A program made the translations under genes and the position numbers. Positions 35,019 to 43,769 of a stretch of 64,000 bases of DNA are shown here, piece by piece. Where the stretch lies: positions 62,001 to 126,000 of the forward strand of contig NZ_AKJT01000040.1 of NCBI RefSeq assembly GCF_000282195.1, written 5' to 3'. The notes beneath the pieces were generated by a model, which saw nothing but the letters and a program-made list of their open reading frames with translations, was not told the origin of the DNA and did no database searches. Within the stretch, counting starts at the first letter, position 1. Each line of letters begins with the position of its first letter. The DNA is from Pseudomonas sp. GM18 (GTDB lineage: Bacteria > Pseudomonadota > Gammaproteobacteria > Pseudomonadales > Pseudomonadaceae).

Positions 35019-35852
35019 TTAGCCGCGATACTGCCCCGGCGTCGCCGCCAGATGCTGTTTGAACGCCCGCTGAAAATGCGCCTGATCGGCAAACCCGGCT
35101 TCCAGCGCCACGTCGGCGATCAACCTGCCGCTGCGCAGTCGATCCCGGGCGAACTGGATGCGCCGGTTGACCAGAAATGCATGGGGCGTCATGCCGTAAT
35201 ACTGTTTGAAGGCGCGGATCAGGTAGGACGGCGACAGTTGCGCCGCTTCGCAAATGTCTTCGAGCTTGAGCAAATGCGTGCAGTTGTCGCGGATGTAGTC
35301 GGCGGCCCGTTCCAGCTTGAAGTTGGGCTCGCGCAGCGGTTGATCTATAGGGTTGAGCCGCTGTTGCACCTCGGTGAAAAACTCCACCGCCGCGCTGTGC
35401 TTGTGCAGCACGTCCTGCTGCTGATCGACCAACACCTCGTACAAGTTCTTCAGGCCGGCGAACAGCTCGACATCGCGATTGTGGGTGATGGAAAACCGGC
35501 GAAACGCCGAGTCCTGGCTGAAGTCGAGCTGATGCTGCAAGTCAGTCAACCAGGGCGTCTCGACGTACAGCATCAGGTACGTCCAGGGCTGGTCATCGAT
35601 CGGATTGCAGGCATGCACATCGCCGGGGTTCATCAACACCACGGTGCCGGCGCTGACTTGAAACTCCGATTGCTCATGGATGTAGGTGCTGCGCCCGGCG
35701 GTGATCGCGCCGATGGAAAAGTGTTCGTGGGAGTGCCGGGCATAGCAGACCTTGCGACCGTCGGCGATGGAGCGGGCTTCGATGAAGGGCAGGGCGTCGT
35801 CGCGCCAGAAACGCGGGGCTTTGTCTGCATCTTTGGCGACGGTGTGCTTCAT
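35019..35852 (-). CDS. AraC-family transcriptional regulator
   Basis: A 277-residue regulator with a cupin sensing domain (HSHEHFSIGAITAGRSTYIH, then VVLMNPGDVHACNP) and a C-terminal AraC helix-turn-helix (LEDICEAAQLSPSYLIRAFKQ and ADVALEAGFADQAHFQRAFK). The ATG at 35852 (MKHTVAKDADK) starts the normal N-terminus. It is on the same strand as the Fic-domain gene, 180 bases upstream, so a regulatory link is possible but unproven; LysE exporters are frequent targets for this kind of regulator. Confidence 0.9.
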   Translation of the reverse strand: MKHTVAKDADKAPRFWRDDALPFIEARSIADGRKVCYARHSHEHFSIGAITAGRSTYIHEQSEFQVSAGTVVLMNPGDVHACNPIDDQPWTYLMLYVETPWLTDLQHQLDFSQDSAFRRFSITHNRDVELFAGLKNLYEVLVDQQQDVLHKHSAAVEFFTEVQQRLNPIDQPLREPNFKLERAADYIRDNCTHLLKLEDICEAAQLSPSYLIRAFKQYYGMTPHAFLVNRRIQFARDRLRSGRLIADVALEAGFADQAHFQRAFKQHLAATPGQYRG

Positions 35853-35886
35853 CTCAATGTCCTTGGCGGGCCAGTACCTGAGTGTA

Positions 35887-36390
35887 TTAGCTCTGGCCGG
35901 CAAAGGCTCGTTCCAGTTCGGCGATGTCGAGTTTTTTCATCTGCAACATCGCTTGCATGGCGCGCTGGGATTTTGCCGTGTCGGGGTCTTGCATCATGTG
36001 CATCAGCGCCACCGGCACGATCTGCCATGACATCCCGAATTTGTCCTTGAGCCAGCCGCACTGCTGCGCCTGCACCGGACCACCGGCGGACAGGGTGCCC
36101 CAGAAGTGGTCGACTTCCTCCTGGTTCTGGCAGTTGACCTGGAACGACACCGCTTCGTTGAAGGTGAACACTGGCCCGCCATTGAGGCCGGTGAAGGTCT
36201 GGCCATCGAGCTCGAAACTGACGGTCATCACCGAGCCTTCCGGCCGGCCGTGGATTTCCTGACCGGCCTTGCCGTAATGGGTGATGGCGGTGATTTTCGA
36301 GTGATCGAAGATCGAGCAATAAAACTTCGCCGCCGCTTCGGCCTGATCGTCAAACCACAGGCAGGGTGTGAGTTTTGGAAAGCGTTGCAT
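35887..36390 (-). CDS. PhnB-like VOC-family protein
   Basis: A 167-residue protein of the PhnB/3-demethylubiquinone-methyltransferase-like VOC family: MQRFPKLTPCLWFDDQAEAA, FYCSIFDHSKI, LNGGPVFTFNEAVSFQVNC and CGWLKDKFGMSWQIVP. Such proteins are often misannotated as methyltransferases; the reaction is unknown. ATG at 36390. Transcribed toward the AraC gene, 34 bases away. Confidence 0.87.
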   Translation of the reverse strand: MQRFPKLTPCLWFDDQAEAAAKFYCSIFDHSKITAITHYGKAGQEIHGRPEGSVMTVSFELDGQTFTGLNGGPVFTFNEAVSFQVNCQNQEEVDHFWGTLSAGGPVQAQQCGWLKDKFGMSWQIVPVALMHMMQDPDTAKSQRAMQAMLQMKKLDIAELERAFAGQS

Positions 36391-36490
36391 GGCGGTTGTC
36401 CTCGGCAGGTTGAACACTCTGGATTATCAGCGTAGCCAGCCCGAGGTCACTCGGTTGTGCCGTAGATCGACAAATTGAATGCCGGGTGTA

Positions 36491-36547
36491 GTCCTAATGA
36501 CTCCGTGTGCTGTCGTTATGACTCCATTTTTGACGAGTCATATTGAC
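36491..36547 (+). promoter_or_regulatory. Three putative NorR binding sites
   Basis: GTCCTAATGAC (36491-36501), GTCGTTATGAC (36512-36522) and GTCATATTGAC (36537-36547) each fit the NorR core GT-N7-AC, all reading GTC...GAC in the same phase. NorR, the nitric-oxide sensor, binds three such enhancers upstream of norVW in E. coli. They lie 41-97 bases ahead of the sigma-54-like promoter at 36588. Confidence 0.75.
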
Positions 36548-36587
36548 TTCATCTGCCGTAGTTAACTGATTTTATTGATTAAATTAG

Positions 36588-36604
36588 TTGGCACGAGACT
36601 TGAT
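36588..36604 (+). promoter_or_regulatory. Sigma-54 (RpoN) promoter for nnrS
   Basis: TTGGCACGAGACTTGAT matches the consensus TTGGCACG-N4-TTGCT with A in place of C in the -12 element. The spacing between the GG and the -12 dinucleotide is the required ten bases. The predicted start site lies about 30 bases ahead of the 24-codon ORF. Confidence 0.75.
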
Positions 36605-36647
36605 GTTTCAAACGTATGACTGATCCCCCTTTCAGGAGTACGGAACA

Positions 36648-36722
36648 ATGTTCGATGCCTTCAGACTGCCCCAGAATCAACCGCGCCTGCCGTGCCCGGG
36701 CCTCGTCGGCGTGGAGGCCTGA
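36648..36722 (+). CDS. Candidate 24-codon leader ORF before nnrS
   Basis: ATG at 36648, nine bases after an AGGAG site, encodes MFDAFRLPQNQPRLPCPGL plus five residues and stops at 36720-36722, one base before the nnrS ATG. The ribosome site of nnrS (GGAGG) lies inside it, so translation of the leader probably controls nnrS by coupling. No homologue is recognised; the peptide may matter less than the act of translating it. Confidence 0.55.
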   Translation: MFDAFRLPQNQPRLPCPGLVGVEA

Positions 36723-36723
36723 A

Positions 36724-37878
36724 ATGCGCAAACTTGCCGCCGCACCGGTCTTCAGTCTCGGGTTTCGCCCGTTCTTCCTGGCTGGCGCCGGATTTGCCAT
36801 GGTAGCGCTGGCCATCTGGGCACTCTGGCTGTACGGCCGATTGCCCGGTGCACAACCGATTGGCGGGATGCTCAACTGGCATCGACATGAAATGCCGTTC
36901 GGATTTGCCTGCGCAATCATCGCCGGGTTCCTGCTGACAGCGGTGCCAAACTGGACCGGGCGTCCGGGCTTGAGCGGTTGGCCTTTGATCGGTCTGCTGC
37001 TGGTGTGGCTGCTGGCGCGATTCGCTTGGTTGATGCCGATACCCCCGCAAGCGTTGATTGCGCTGCAACTGCCTTTTCTGCCGTTGCTGGCATGGGTACT
37101 TGGACGGGAGCTGGTCGCGGCCGGTAAACGCGACAACTATCCGATTCTGTTGGTGATTGTCCTGATGGCGGGCTGTCAGGCAATGACGTTATGGGGTATC
37201 GCCACTGATGACGTCGGGCTGCAACGCCGAGGTGTGCTGGCGGCATTGTGGCTGGTGGCGGCGTTGATGACGGTGATTGGCGGGCGGGTGATTCCGTTCT
37301 TCATCCAGCGCGGTTTGAAGCGTCCCGCAGGGCCGGCGACTCATCCATTGCCGACTCGAATATTGCTGCTGGGCGGATTGCTGGCGGCGGTGTCTTTCGC
37401 CGTCGGTTTGAATGATGTCCCCCGTGTTTGGCTGGCGGTGTTGTATGGGGTGTTGGGCGGTTTGCATCTGGCTCGTCTGTGGCGTTGGCATGATCGGGGG
37501 ATCTGGCGGGTGCCGCTGCTCTGGTCGTTGTATCTGGCCTATGCCTGGCTGGCGGTCGCCGCGCTGGCCATGGCGCTGTGGCACATTGGCAGCCTGCCGC
37601 AACAGAGCCTGGCCACGCACTCCCTGGCGGTTGGCGGGGTCGGCGGGCTGATTCTGGCGATGATTGCTCGCGTCAGCCTCGGTCATACCGGGCGATTGTT
37701 GCAGCCTCCGAAAACCGTGGTCCTGGGGTTTGTCTTGCTGGTGATTGCCGGTGTGTTCCGCGTGTTTGTCGTGCCGTTTTCCGGGGGCGGGCTGGGGATG
37801 TCGGCGCTGCTTTGGTGCGCTGGTTTCGGCCTGTTCCTGACGCAGTACACCGGGATCCTGCTCAAGCCGAGGGGCTAG
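36724..37878 (+). CDS. nnrS: NnrS family membrane protein (nitric-oxide stress)
   Basis: A 384-residue membrane protein of about 12 helices. The N-terminal PVFSLGFRPFFLAGAGFA, then NWHRHEMPFGFACAIIAGFLLTAVPNWT, and later GGRVIPFFIQRGL and ATHSLAVGGVGGLILAMIARVSLGHTGR are the NnrS hallmarks, with conserved His that may bind haem or copper. NnrS protects the cell during nitric-oxide stress in other bacteria. The ATG at 36724 has GGAGG six bases upstream; a longer frame from 36655 is less likely. The upstream region has a sigma-54 promoter and three NorR-like sites. Confidence 0.9.
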   Translation: MRKLAAAPVFSLGFRPFFLAGAGFAMVALAIWALWLYGRLPGAQPIGGMLNWHRHEMPFGFACAIIAGFLLTAVPNWTGRPGLSGWPLIGLLLVWLLARFAWLMPIPPQALIALQLPFLPLLAWVLGRELVAAGKRDNYPILLVIVLMAGCQAMTLWGIATDDVGLQRRGVLAALWLVAALMTVIGGRVIPFFIQRGLKRPAGPATHPLPTRILLLGGLLAAVSFAVGLNDVPRVWLAVLYGVLGGLHLARLWRWHDRGIWRVPLLWSLYLAYAWLAVAALAMALWHIGSLPQQSLATHSLAVGGVGGLILAMIARVSLGHTGRLLQPPKTVVLGFVLLVIAGVFRVFVVPFSGGGLGMSALLWCAGFGLFLTQYTGILLKPRG

Positions 37879-38046
37879 CACCAGCGATGGCCTCTGGGTG
37901 ACCGGTGGTCGATGAACATGGCTTGTGGGTCAAATTGCGCTTAGCTGTAGGGATAACCCAAGGCGCGCGTAACCCGCCGACGGAAAAATAATGGCGTCGC
38001 GGTAGAGGCGCCCCTTCAGAACATCGTGAGTCTGAGGAAATCCGCC

Positions 38047-38502
38047 ATGCTGACCCTGAACATCAATGGCAAGGACCAGGAACTGGATGTCCCCGCGGAC
38101 ATGCCTTTGCTCTGGGTTCTGCGCGATGTCGCGCACCTGACGGGTACCAAATTCGGTTGCGGCATGGCCCAGTGTGGCGCCTGCACCGTACACGTCGACG
38201 GCGCGCCGCTGCGCTCCTGCATCACGCCCGCCACGGCGGTGGCCCACGGGCAGAAAATTCTCACCATCGAAGGCCTGTCCAGCGACGGCTCGCACCCGGT
38301 GCAACAGGCCTGGGCCGAGCTCGACGTGGTTCAGTGCGGTTATTGCCAGTCCGGGCAGATCATGTCGGCGGCCGCGTTGCTGGCGAAGATCCCCAAGCCT
38401 ACCGACAGCGACATCGACCAGGCGTTGTCCGGCAACATTTGCCGCTGCGGCACCTACCCAAGAATCCGCGCGGCGGTCAAGCGCGCCGCCGAGATCGGTT
38501 GA
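38047..38502 (+). CDS. iorA: 2Fe-2S subunit of a molybdenum hydroxylase (IorA-like)
   Basis: A 151-residue protein with two [2Fe-2S] clusters: plant-type ferredoxin ligands in [19 protein letters not shown] with Cys in RSCITPA, and a second set in [10 protein letters not shown] and [10 protein letters not shown]. It passes electrons from the Moco subunit toward the cytochrome. The ATG at 38047 has GAGGAAATCC. First gene of a three-gene operon; 31 bases before the large subunit. Similar to isoquinoline 1-oxidoreductase and aldehyde dehydrogenase small subunits; substrate open. Confidence 0.9.
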   Translation: MLTLNINGKDQELDVPADMPLLWVLRDVAHLTGTKFGCGMAQCGACTVHVDGAPLRSCITPATAVAHGQKILTIEGLSSDGSHPVQQAWAELDVVQCGYCQSGQIMSAAALLAKIPKPTDSDIDQALSGNICRCGTYPRIRAAVKRAAEIG

Positions 38503-38533
38503 GGTTGAAGCCACGTTGAAGGGAGTCTGAGCC

Positions 38534-40702
38534 ATGCACAGCATCAACTCTGTCTCGCGTCGCGGTTTTCTCAAGGGCAGTGCCGTGTTGGGTGGCGGTC
38601 TGGTGGTGGGGTTTGTCATTCCTGGCAGCCATCGCTTCGCCTTCGGTGCCGAGAATCAAGGAGACGTTTTCGCGCCCAATGCCTTTTTACGCATCGGCAA
38701 CGACAACGGCGTCACCGTGCTGCTCGGCCATTCGGAAATGGGCCAGGGCATCTGGACCGGCCTGACCATGTTGATCGCTGAAGAACTGGACGCCGACTGG
38801 TCGAAAATCCGCGTCGAACACGCGCCAGCCTCGGCCGCCGAGTATGGCTTGCCGGCGTTTGGCGGGATGCAAATCACCGGCGGTTCGACCTCGACCTGGA
38901 TGGAGTTCGATCGCTATCGCCAGGCCGGAGCGGCGGCGCGCTTGATGCTGATCGAGGCGGCGGCCAAGCGATTCGACATGGCGCCTTCGCAGATTCGCAC
39001 CGAGTCGGGCGTGGTCATTGCCGGCGACAAGCGCGCTACTTACGGCGAACTGGCGGATGACGCCGGCAAGTTGCCGGTGCCGGATCCGGCCTCGATCAAG
39101 TTCAAGGAGGCCAAGGACTGGAAGGTCATCGGCAAGCCCACCAAGCGTCTCGACACCCCGGAGAAAATCACCGGGCAGGCCAAGTTCGGCATGGACGTGC
39201 AATTCGACGGGCTCATGACCGCGGTAGTCGCTCGGCCGCCAGTGTTCGGTGGCAGTGTCAAATCCTTTGAAGGCGCCGAGGCGTTGGCGGTGCCGGGCGT
39301 GCACAAAGTGGTGCAGGTGCCCACGGGTGTCGCGGTGATTGCCGATCATTATTGGGCGGCGAAGCTGGGGCGCGATGCCCTGAAGGTCGAATGGGAACCG
39401 GGGCCGAACGCCGGGCTCGACAGCCAGCAACTGCTGGAAAGCTTCCGTAAACTCGCCACCACCCCCGGCACCTCGGTCAGCCAGGCCGGGGACGCGACGG
39501 TGATGTTGGGGAGAGCGGCGAAGACTATCGAGGCCGAATACAGCGTGCCGTACCTGGCCCACGCACCGATGGAACCGCTCAATTGCACGGTGAAAATCAC
39601 CAAGGACAAATGCGAAATCTGGACTGGCACGCAGTTCCAGACCCTGGATCAGATGATCGCGGGGAAAATCACCGGGCTCAAACCCGAACAGGTTGAGATT
39701 CATACCCAATTCCTGGGTGGCGGCTTTGGGCGTCGGGCCAACCCGACCTCGGATTTTGTCAGCGAGGCGGTGTACGTCGCCAAGGCGGCGGGCGAACCGG
39801 TGAAAACCGTCTGGTCCCGAGAGGACGATATTCGCGGCGGTTACTATCGCTCGGCGTTCCTGCATCAGGCACGCATCGGGCTGGACGCCGACGGCATGCC
39901 GATCGCCTGGAAGCACGTGCTGGTCGGGCAGTCGATCATGGCCGGCACCTCGTTCGAGGCGACCATGGTCAAGGACGGCGTCGACAAAACCTCCGTCGAA
40001 GGTGTGGCCGACAGTCCTTATTTTGAGGGGCTGGCCAATCACCTGATCGATCTGCATTCACCACAAACCGGCATCAGCGTGCTGTGGTTGCGGTCGGTAG
40101 GGCATACCCACACGGCATTCGTCATGGAATCGTTGATCGATGAACTGGCAGAGGCGGCCGGCAAGGATCCGGTGGAATACCGACGAGCCTTGCTCAAGGC
40201 GCATCCACGGCATCTGGGGGTATTGAATCTGGCGGTGGAGAAAGCCGACTGGAAAGCCCCGTTGCCGGACGGCCACGCATTGGGCGTGGCGGTGCATGAG
40301 TCTTTCGGCAGCTACGTCGCCCATGTGGCCGAGGTATCCCAGGACAATCTGGCGATTCGCGTACACCGGGTGGTGTGTGCGGTGGATTGCGGCATTGCGG
40401 TCAACCCGCAGAGCATCGCCGCGCAGATGGAGTCAGGTATCACCTTCGGCCTCGGATTTACCTTGCACAGCAAATTGACGTTCAAGAACGGCCAGGTGCA
40501 GCAGTCCAATTTTCACGACTATCAGGTGCTGCGCCTGAATAAGATGCCCGTGGTCGAGGTGCACATCGTCCCCAGCACCGACAAACCCGGTGGCATCGGT
40601 GAGACCGGTGTTCCGCCCGTGGCGCCGGCCGTGGCGAACGCGGTGTTTGCCCTGACCGGGCAGCGTCTGCGGGAACTGCCGCTGCAACTGTCGGGGGTGT
40701 GA
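38534..40702 (+). CDS. iorB: Molybdopterin-binding large subunit, Tat-exported (IorB-like)
   Basis: A 722-residue xanthine-oxidase-family subunit. The N-terminal SRRGFLKG twin-arginine motif (R9-R10) and a hydrophobic stretch indicate Tat export. Moco-site motifs: GHSEMGQGIWTGL, HAPMEPLNCT, FLGGGFGRRANPT, and the catalytic Glu in GGIGETGVPPVAPAVANA. IorB-type enzymes hydroxylate N-heterocycles or oxidise aldehydes; the substrate here is not predictable. The small subunit presumably travels with it to the periplasm. The cytochrome gene starts one base after its stop. Confidence 0.92.
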   Translation: MHSINSVSRRGFLKGSAVLGGGLVVGFVIPGSHRFAFGAENQGDVFAPNAFLRIGNDNGVTVLLGHSEMGQGIWTGLTMLIAEELDADWSKIRVEHAPASAAEYGLPAFGGMQITGGSTSTWMEFDRYRQAGAAARLMLIEAAAKRFDMAPSQIRTESGVVIAGDKRATYGELADDAGKLPVPDPASIKFKEAKDWKVIGKPTKRLDTPEKITGQAKFGMDVQFDGLMTAVVARPPVFGGSVKSFEGAEALAVPGVHKVVQVPTGVAVIADHYWAAKLGRDALKVEWEPGPNAGLDSQQLLESFRKLATTPGTSVSQAGDATVMLGRAAKTIEAEYSVPYLAHAPMEPLNCTVKITKDKCEIWTGTQFQTLDQMIAGKITGLKPEQVEIHTQFLGGGFGRRANPTSDFVSEAVYVAKAAGEPVKTVWSREDDIRGGYYRSAFLHQARIGLDADGMPIAWKHVLVGQSIMAGTSFEATMVKDGVDKTSVEGVADSPYFEGLANHLIDLHSPQTGISVLWLRSVGHTHTAFVMESLIDELAEAAGKDPVEYRRALLKAHPRHLGVLNLAVEKADWKAPLPDGHALGVAVHESFGSYVAHVAEVSQDNLAIRVHRVVCAVDCGIAVNPQSIAAQMESGITFGLGFTLHSKLTFKNGQVQQSNFHDYQVLRLNKMPVVEVHIVPSTDKPGGIGETGVPPVAPAVANAVFALTGQRLRELPLQLSGV

Positions 40703-40703
40703 C

Positions 40704-41282
40704 ATGAAACGACATCTGGTGCTGGGTGCAGTGGTGCTGATCGGGCTGACTGGCTATGCCTCGGACCTGTTCGCTGACGATAAAACGGCGGTGAAGGCGT
40801 TCGACACGGTGCAGAAGGTGTTCCAGAGCCCCCGTTGTCAGAACTGCCATATCCCCGGCGATTCGCCTTTACAGTTCGATGCCGGCAATCCTCACTCGAT
40901 GAGGGTGGTTCGCGGGATGGATGGCAAAGGGGCGGCCGGTCTGCCGTGTGCCAGTTGCCATGCCGAAAGCAATCCGCCCGCCAGTTATGGGCCTCACGCA
41001 CCGCCCGGAGCGCCGCATTGGAGCCTGCCGTCGGCCGCGCACAAAATGGCCTGGATCGGTCTGCCGCCCGACAGGTTGTGCGCGATGATCAAGGACCGTT
41101 CCAGCAATGGCGATCGTGATTTTGCGGCACTGATCAAACATGTCAGCGAGGACAAACTGGTGCTCTGGGGCTGGCATCCGGGTGAGGGACGGGCGCCGGT
41201 GCCGGTGCCCCACGACATCTTCGTCACCCAGTTCAAACTCTGGGCGGACGCTGGAGGGCCGTGTCCGGTGGCGGGTAGCTGA
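40704..41282 (+). CDS. Dihaem c-type cytochrome partner of the molybdenum hydroxylase
   Basis: A 192-residue exported protein with a signal peptide (LVLGAVVLIGLTGYASDLFA) and two CXXCH haem motifs: CQNCH at 45-49 and CASCH at 82-86. The HKMAWIGLP and HDIFVTQFKLW segments may supply axial ligands. It starts one base after the Moco subunit, so it most likely accepts its electrons and feeds the respiratory chain in the periplasm. Confidence 0.88.
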   Translation: MKRHLVLGAVVLIGLTGYASDLFADDKTAVKAFDTVQKVFQSPRCQNCHIPGDSPLQFDAGNPHSMRVVRGMDGKGAAGLPCASCHAESNPPASYGPHAPPGAPHWSLPSAAHKMAWIGLPPDRLCAMIKDRSSNGDRDFAALIKHVSEDKLVLWGWHPGEGRAPVPVPHDIFVTQFKLWADAGGPCPVAGS

Positions 41283-41311
41283 CCAGCGGCGCGTTTACAG
41301 GGAGTCAAACC

Positions 41312-41340
41312 GGGTGTGAACGACTCTAACGTTCATACCC
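41312..41340. promoter_or_regulatory. 11-bp inverted repeat ahead of the diguanylate cyclase gene
   Basis: GGGTGTGAACG (41312-41322) and CGTTCATACCC (41330-41340), ten of 11 complementary (the eleventh forms a G-T wobble in RNA), seven-base spacer. No T-run follows. Either an operator or a hairpin ending the cytochrome operon. Confidence 0.5.
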
Positions 41341-41356
41341 ATCAAGGGAGTGAGTA

Positions 41357-41965
41357 ATGCTAACCCCAGACAAACCGCTCAAACCCGGCGCTGGCACACC
41401 GAACGTCCTCGACAGCGCCGTGCAGGATCGCGATGTACTGCGCGACCTGGCGCGCAAGGCCGAGCAAGAACTGATGGGCGTGCAAATGGCGAGCATGGAT
41501 GAGTTGACGCTGCTCTCCAATCGTCATGGCTTCGAGGCTCTCGCCCAATTGGCGCTGGAGGCCTGTCGACAGTTGGGCCAACCTGCGACCCTGTTGTTTT
41601 TCGATCTTGACGACTTCAAGCGCATCAACCGGTTGTATGGGCGTGCCGAGGGCGACAACGCCCTGAAAACCTTTGCCGACGTGCTGCGCATCGCTTTTCG
41701 TGAAAGCGATGTGATCGGTCGGCTGGGCAGCGATGAGTTTGCTGCCTTGTTGACCGGCGCCCACACGGTGGAGATTGCCGCGATCAGGGCGCGCCTCGAA
41801 GAAATACTCGATGAGCGTAATGCCACGGTGCATCGTGGCTATGACATTCGCTTCAGTGTCGGCCAGATCGAGTTTGATGTTCAGCTACCCCAAACGGCGC
41901 AAGACCTGCTGGCTCTGGTCGATAAGGCGTTGCGCGCCCGACAGTTCGATGCTCGTCATTCTTGA
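41357..41965 (+). CDS. Small cytoplasmic diguanylate cyclase (GSDEF variant)
   Basis: A 202-residue soluble GGDEF-domain protein, c-di-GMP synthase family. The substrate strand reads LLFFDLDDFKRINRLYG. The active-site loop is GSDEF, with Ser for the second Gly, and an intact RxxD inhibitory site (RESD) lies exactly five residues ahead. No sensor or membrane domain; the N-terminal 40 residues (LRDLARKAEQELMG) may form a coiled coil for dimerisation. ATG at 41357 follows AAGGGAGTGAGTA. The stop overlaps the convergent amidase gene by ten bases. Confidence 0.88.
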   Translation: MLTPDKPLKPGAGTPNVLDSAVQDRDVLRDLARKAEQELMGVQMASMDELTLLSNRHGFEALAQLALEACRQLGQPATLLFFDLDDFKRINRLYGRAEGDNALKTFADVLRIAFRESDVIGRLGSDEFAALLTGAHTVEIAAIRARLEEILDERNATVHRGYDIRFSVGQIEFDVQLPQTAQDLLALVDKALRARQFDARHS

Positions 41966-43233
41966 ATGGCGCCTTGCAAAACCGCTGCAACGTACTCGGC
42001 CGTTCGTAACAGCCGACCATCCTCTCTGAACCTTCCGATCATCTGTAGCCCGACAGGCAACATGGCTTGGCCGGGCCGCAGCGGGATGTTCAGTTGCGGC
42101 AAGCCAAACGCCCCCCAAAACTTGATGAAGTCCGACGGCCCGGTGCTTTCCAGGCCGACCGGCGCGACCATCCCGCAAGAGGCGCCGAGCATCGCGTCGA
42201 AGGGTTGGCAAAGCTCGCTCAAGCGTGGGGCAAGATCGGCCAGGCGCGCCTTGGCAGCGGATTCCTGTTGCCAGGTTGTGGTTGCCGCTCGCTCGAACAT
42301 GGCCAGGGTCGAAGGGCTCAATTGTGTTCGGTGTTGTTGAAACTCCTTCGCCAGCGAGCGGGCACCTTCGCAATCGTTAATCAACTGATGATCGTCGAAC
42401 ACACCGGCAAACTCATCCGGCAGCCGTACTTCGCTCACGTGATGGCCGGCGCTGCGCAGCTGATCCACCGCCTGTTCCAGGGCGAGGGCAACGTCGGGGT
42501 CCACTTGATCCCAGCGTGACGTGCGGCAGAACCCCAATTGCAGTGGACGCCGCTCGATGTCAGGCACCGCGAACCCGGGAATCAACACGCGCGCTACCAG
42601 GTGCAGGTCGCGCACTGACTGTCCATACCAACCCACGGTGTCGAAGCTCGGCGCCAACGGTTTTACCCCTTCCAGCGATACCAGCCCCAGCGATGGTTTG
42701 AAGGCGAAGAGGCCGCAGTAGGATGCCGGCTTGAGCAACGAGCCAGCTGTCTGGGTGCCCAGCGCCAGGGCAAAGAAACCCGCTGCCATCCCGGCCGCCG
42801 AGCCGGCGCTGGAGCTGCCCGGCGTGCGGGTGAGATCGTGGGGATTGCGGGTTGGACCGGTGTGCATGTACGCAAACTCGGTGGTATGGGTCTTGCCCAT
42901 GATCAGCGCCCCGGCCTGGCGCAGCAGCGTCACGACGTGGGCGTCCCGAGAGGGTTGATGGTCGGTATAAATGGGCGAAAAGAACTGTGTGGGGTAGGCC
43001 GCGGTGTCGAAAATATCCTTGATGCCCACGGGGACGCCGGCCAGCAGGCCCCGGCTGTTGTGCTGCGCCGCATCGGCGCGTACCTGCCGGGCGTCGAACG
43101 AGACAAAAGCCTGGATATCCGGCTCCTGCGCCTGAATGCGCTCAAGAAAGGTTTCGGCGATGATGGCGGCGGTGGTCTCGCCATTGACCACCGCTTCACT
43201 GAGGGTGGTGGCGTCAAGGGGGAGGCGGATCAT
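41956..43233 (-). CDS. Amidase signature family enzyme
   Basis: A 425-residue amidase with the Ser-cisSer-Lys triad: Lys in [13 protein letters not shown] and the two Ser in [16 protein letters not shown]. It hydrolyses an unknown amide. It lacks clues pointing to GatA (no GatB/C nearby). ATG at 43233 overlaps the stop of the VOC gene (ATGA), so the pair is translationally coupled and likely shares a substrate pathway. The divergent LysR gene is the probable regulator. Confidence 0.9.
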   Translation of the reverse strand: MIRLPLDATTLSEAVVNGETTAAIIAETFLERIQAQEPDIQAFVSFDARQVRADAAQHNSRGLLAGVPVGIKDIFDTAAYPTQFFSPIYTDHQPSRDAHVVTLLRQAGALIMGKTHTTEFAYMHTGPTRNPHDLTRTPGSSSAGSAAGMAAGFFALALGTQTAGSLLKPASYCGLFAFKPSLGLVSLEGVKPLAPSFDTVGWYGQSVRDLHLVARVLIPGFAVPDIERRPLQLGFCRTSRWDQVDPDVALALEQAVDQLRSAGHHVSEVRLPDEFAGVFDDHQLINDCEGARSLAKEFQQHRTQLSPSTLAMFERAATTTWQQESAAKARLADLAPRLSELCQPFDAMLGASCGMVAPVGLESTGPSDFIKFWGAFGLPQLNIPLRPGQAMLPVGLQMIGRFREDGRLLRTAEYVAAVLQGAIQE

Positions 43234-43655
43234 TTGGCAAACAACTGATCGATATTTTTGAACGCCTTGAACTCCAAGGCATTGCCGCAGGGATCGAAGA
43301 GAAACATCGTGGCTTGTTCGCCCACCAATCCCTGAAACCGGATACCCGGCTCGATCACGAAGTGTGTACCCAGGGCTTTCAGGCGTTCGGCCAGCGCCTC
43401 CCATTCTTCCATCGGCAAGACCACACCGAAATGCGGCACCGGTACGTCATGGCCATCCACGGCGTTGGTATGGGCGGCTTCCTGAGAAGCGTTTTTCGGG
43501 GCCAGATGAATCACCAGTTGATGGCCGAAAAAGTTGAAATCGACCCATTGATCGCTGGAGCGACCTTCTTCCAGGCCGAACACCTCACCATAGAAACGCC
43601 GGGTAGCGTCCAGGTCGTAAACCGGGATGGCCAAATGAAAAGGGGACAGTTGCAT
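43230..43655 (-). CDS. VOC-family protein paired with the amidase
   Basis: A 141-residue single-module VOC protein: [40 protein letters not shown] and [12 protein letters not shown] supply the usual ligand positions (His, His, Glu). Similar to small dioxygenase-type or glyoxalase-like proteins. First gene of the VOC-amidase operon, divergent from the LysR gene over a 114-base gap. Confidence 0.87.
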   Translation of the reverse strand: MQLSPFHLAIPVYDLDATRRFYGEVFGLEEGRSSDQWVDFNFFGHQLVIHLAPKNASQEAAHTNAVDGHDVPVPHFGVVLPMEEWEALAERLKALGTHFVIEPGIRFQGLVGEQATMFLFDPCGNALEFKAFKNIDQLFAK

Positions 43656-43769
43656 CGGATGTGCCTCGACGGATTGAGAGTTGAGGCTGAGTTTAGTCCT
43701 GTGCTTTTTGATTGAAAGACGATAGTTTTTGCAGCGAGCTCAAATTATTTCGATCAATTGGGGAGCCGT

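Noticed and set aside
36560..36590. An IHF binding site between the NorR sites and the sigma-54 promoter
   Set aside because: The region is A+T-rich but does not match the IHF core in correct spacing, so it is not listed.
43741..43769. A T-N11-A LysR operator in the VOC/LysR spacer
   Set aside because: ATT-N9-AAT at 43744-43758 is imperfect and overlaps the LysR ribosome site region; too weak to call.
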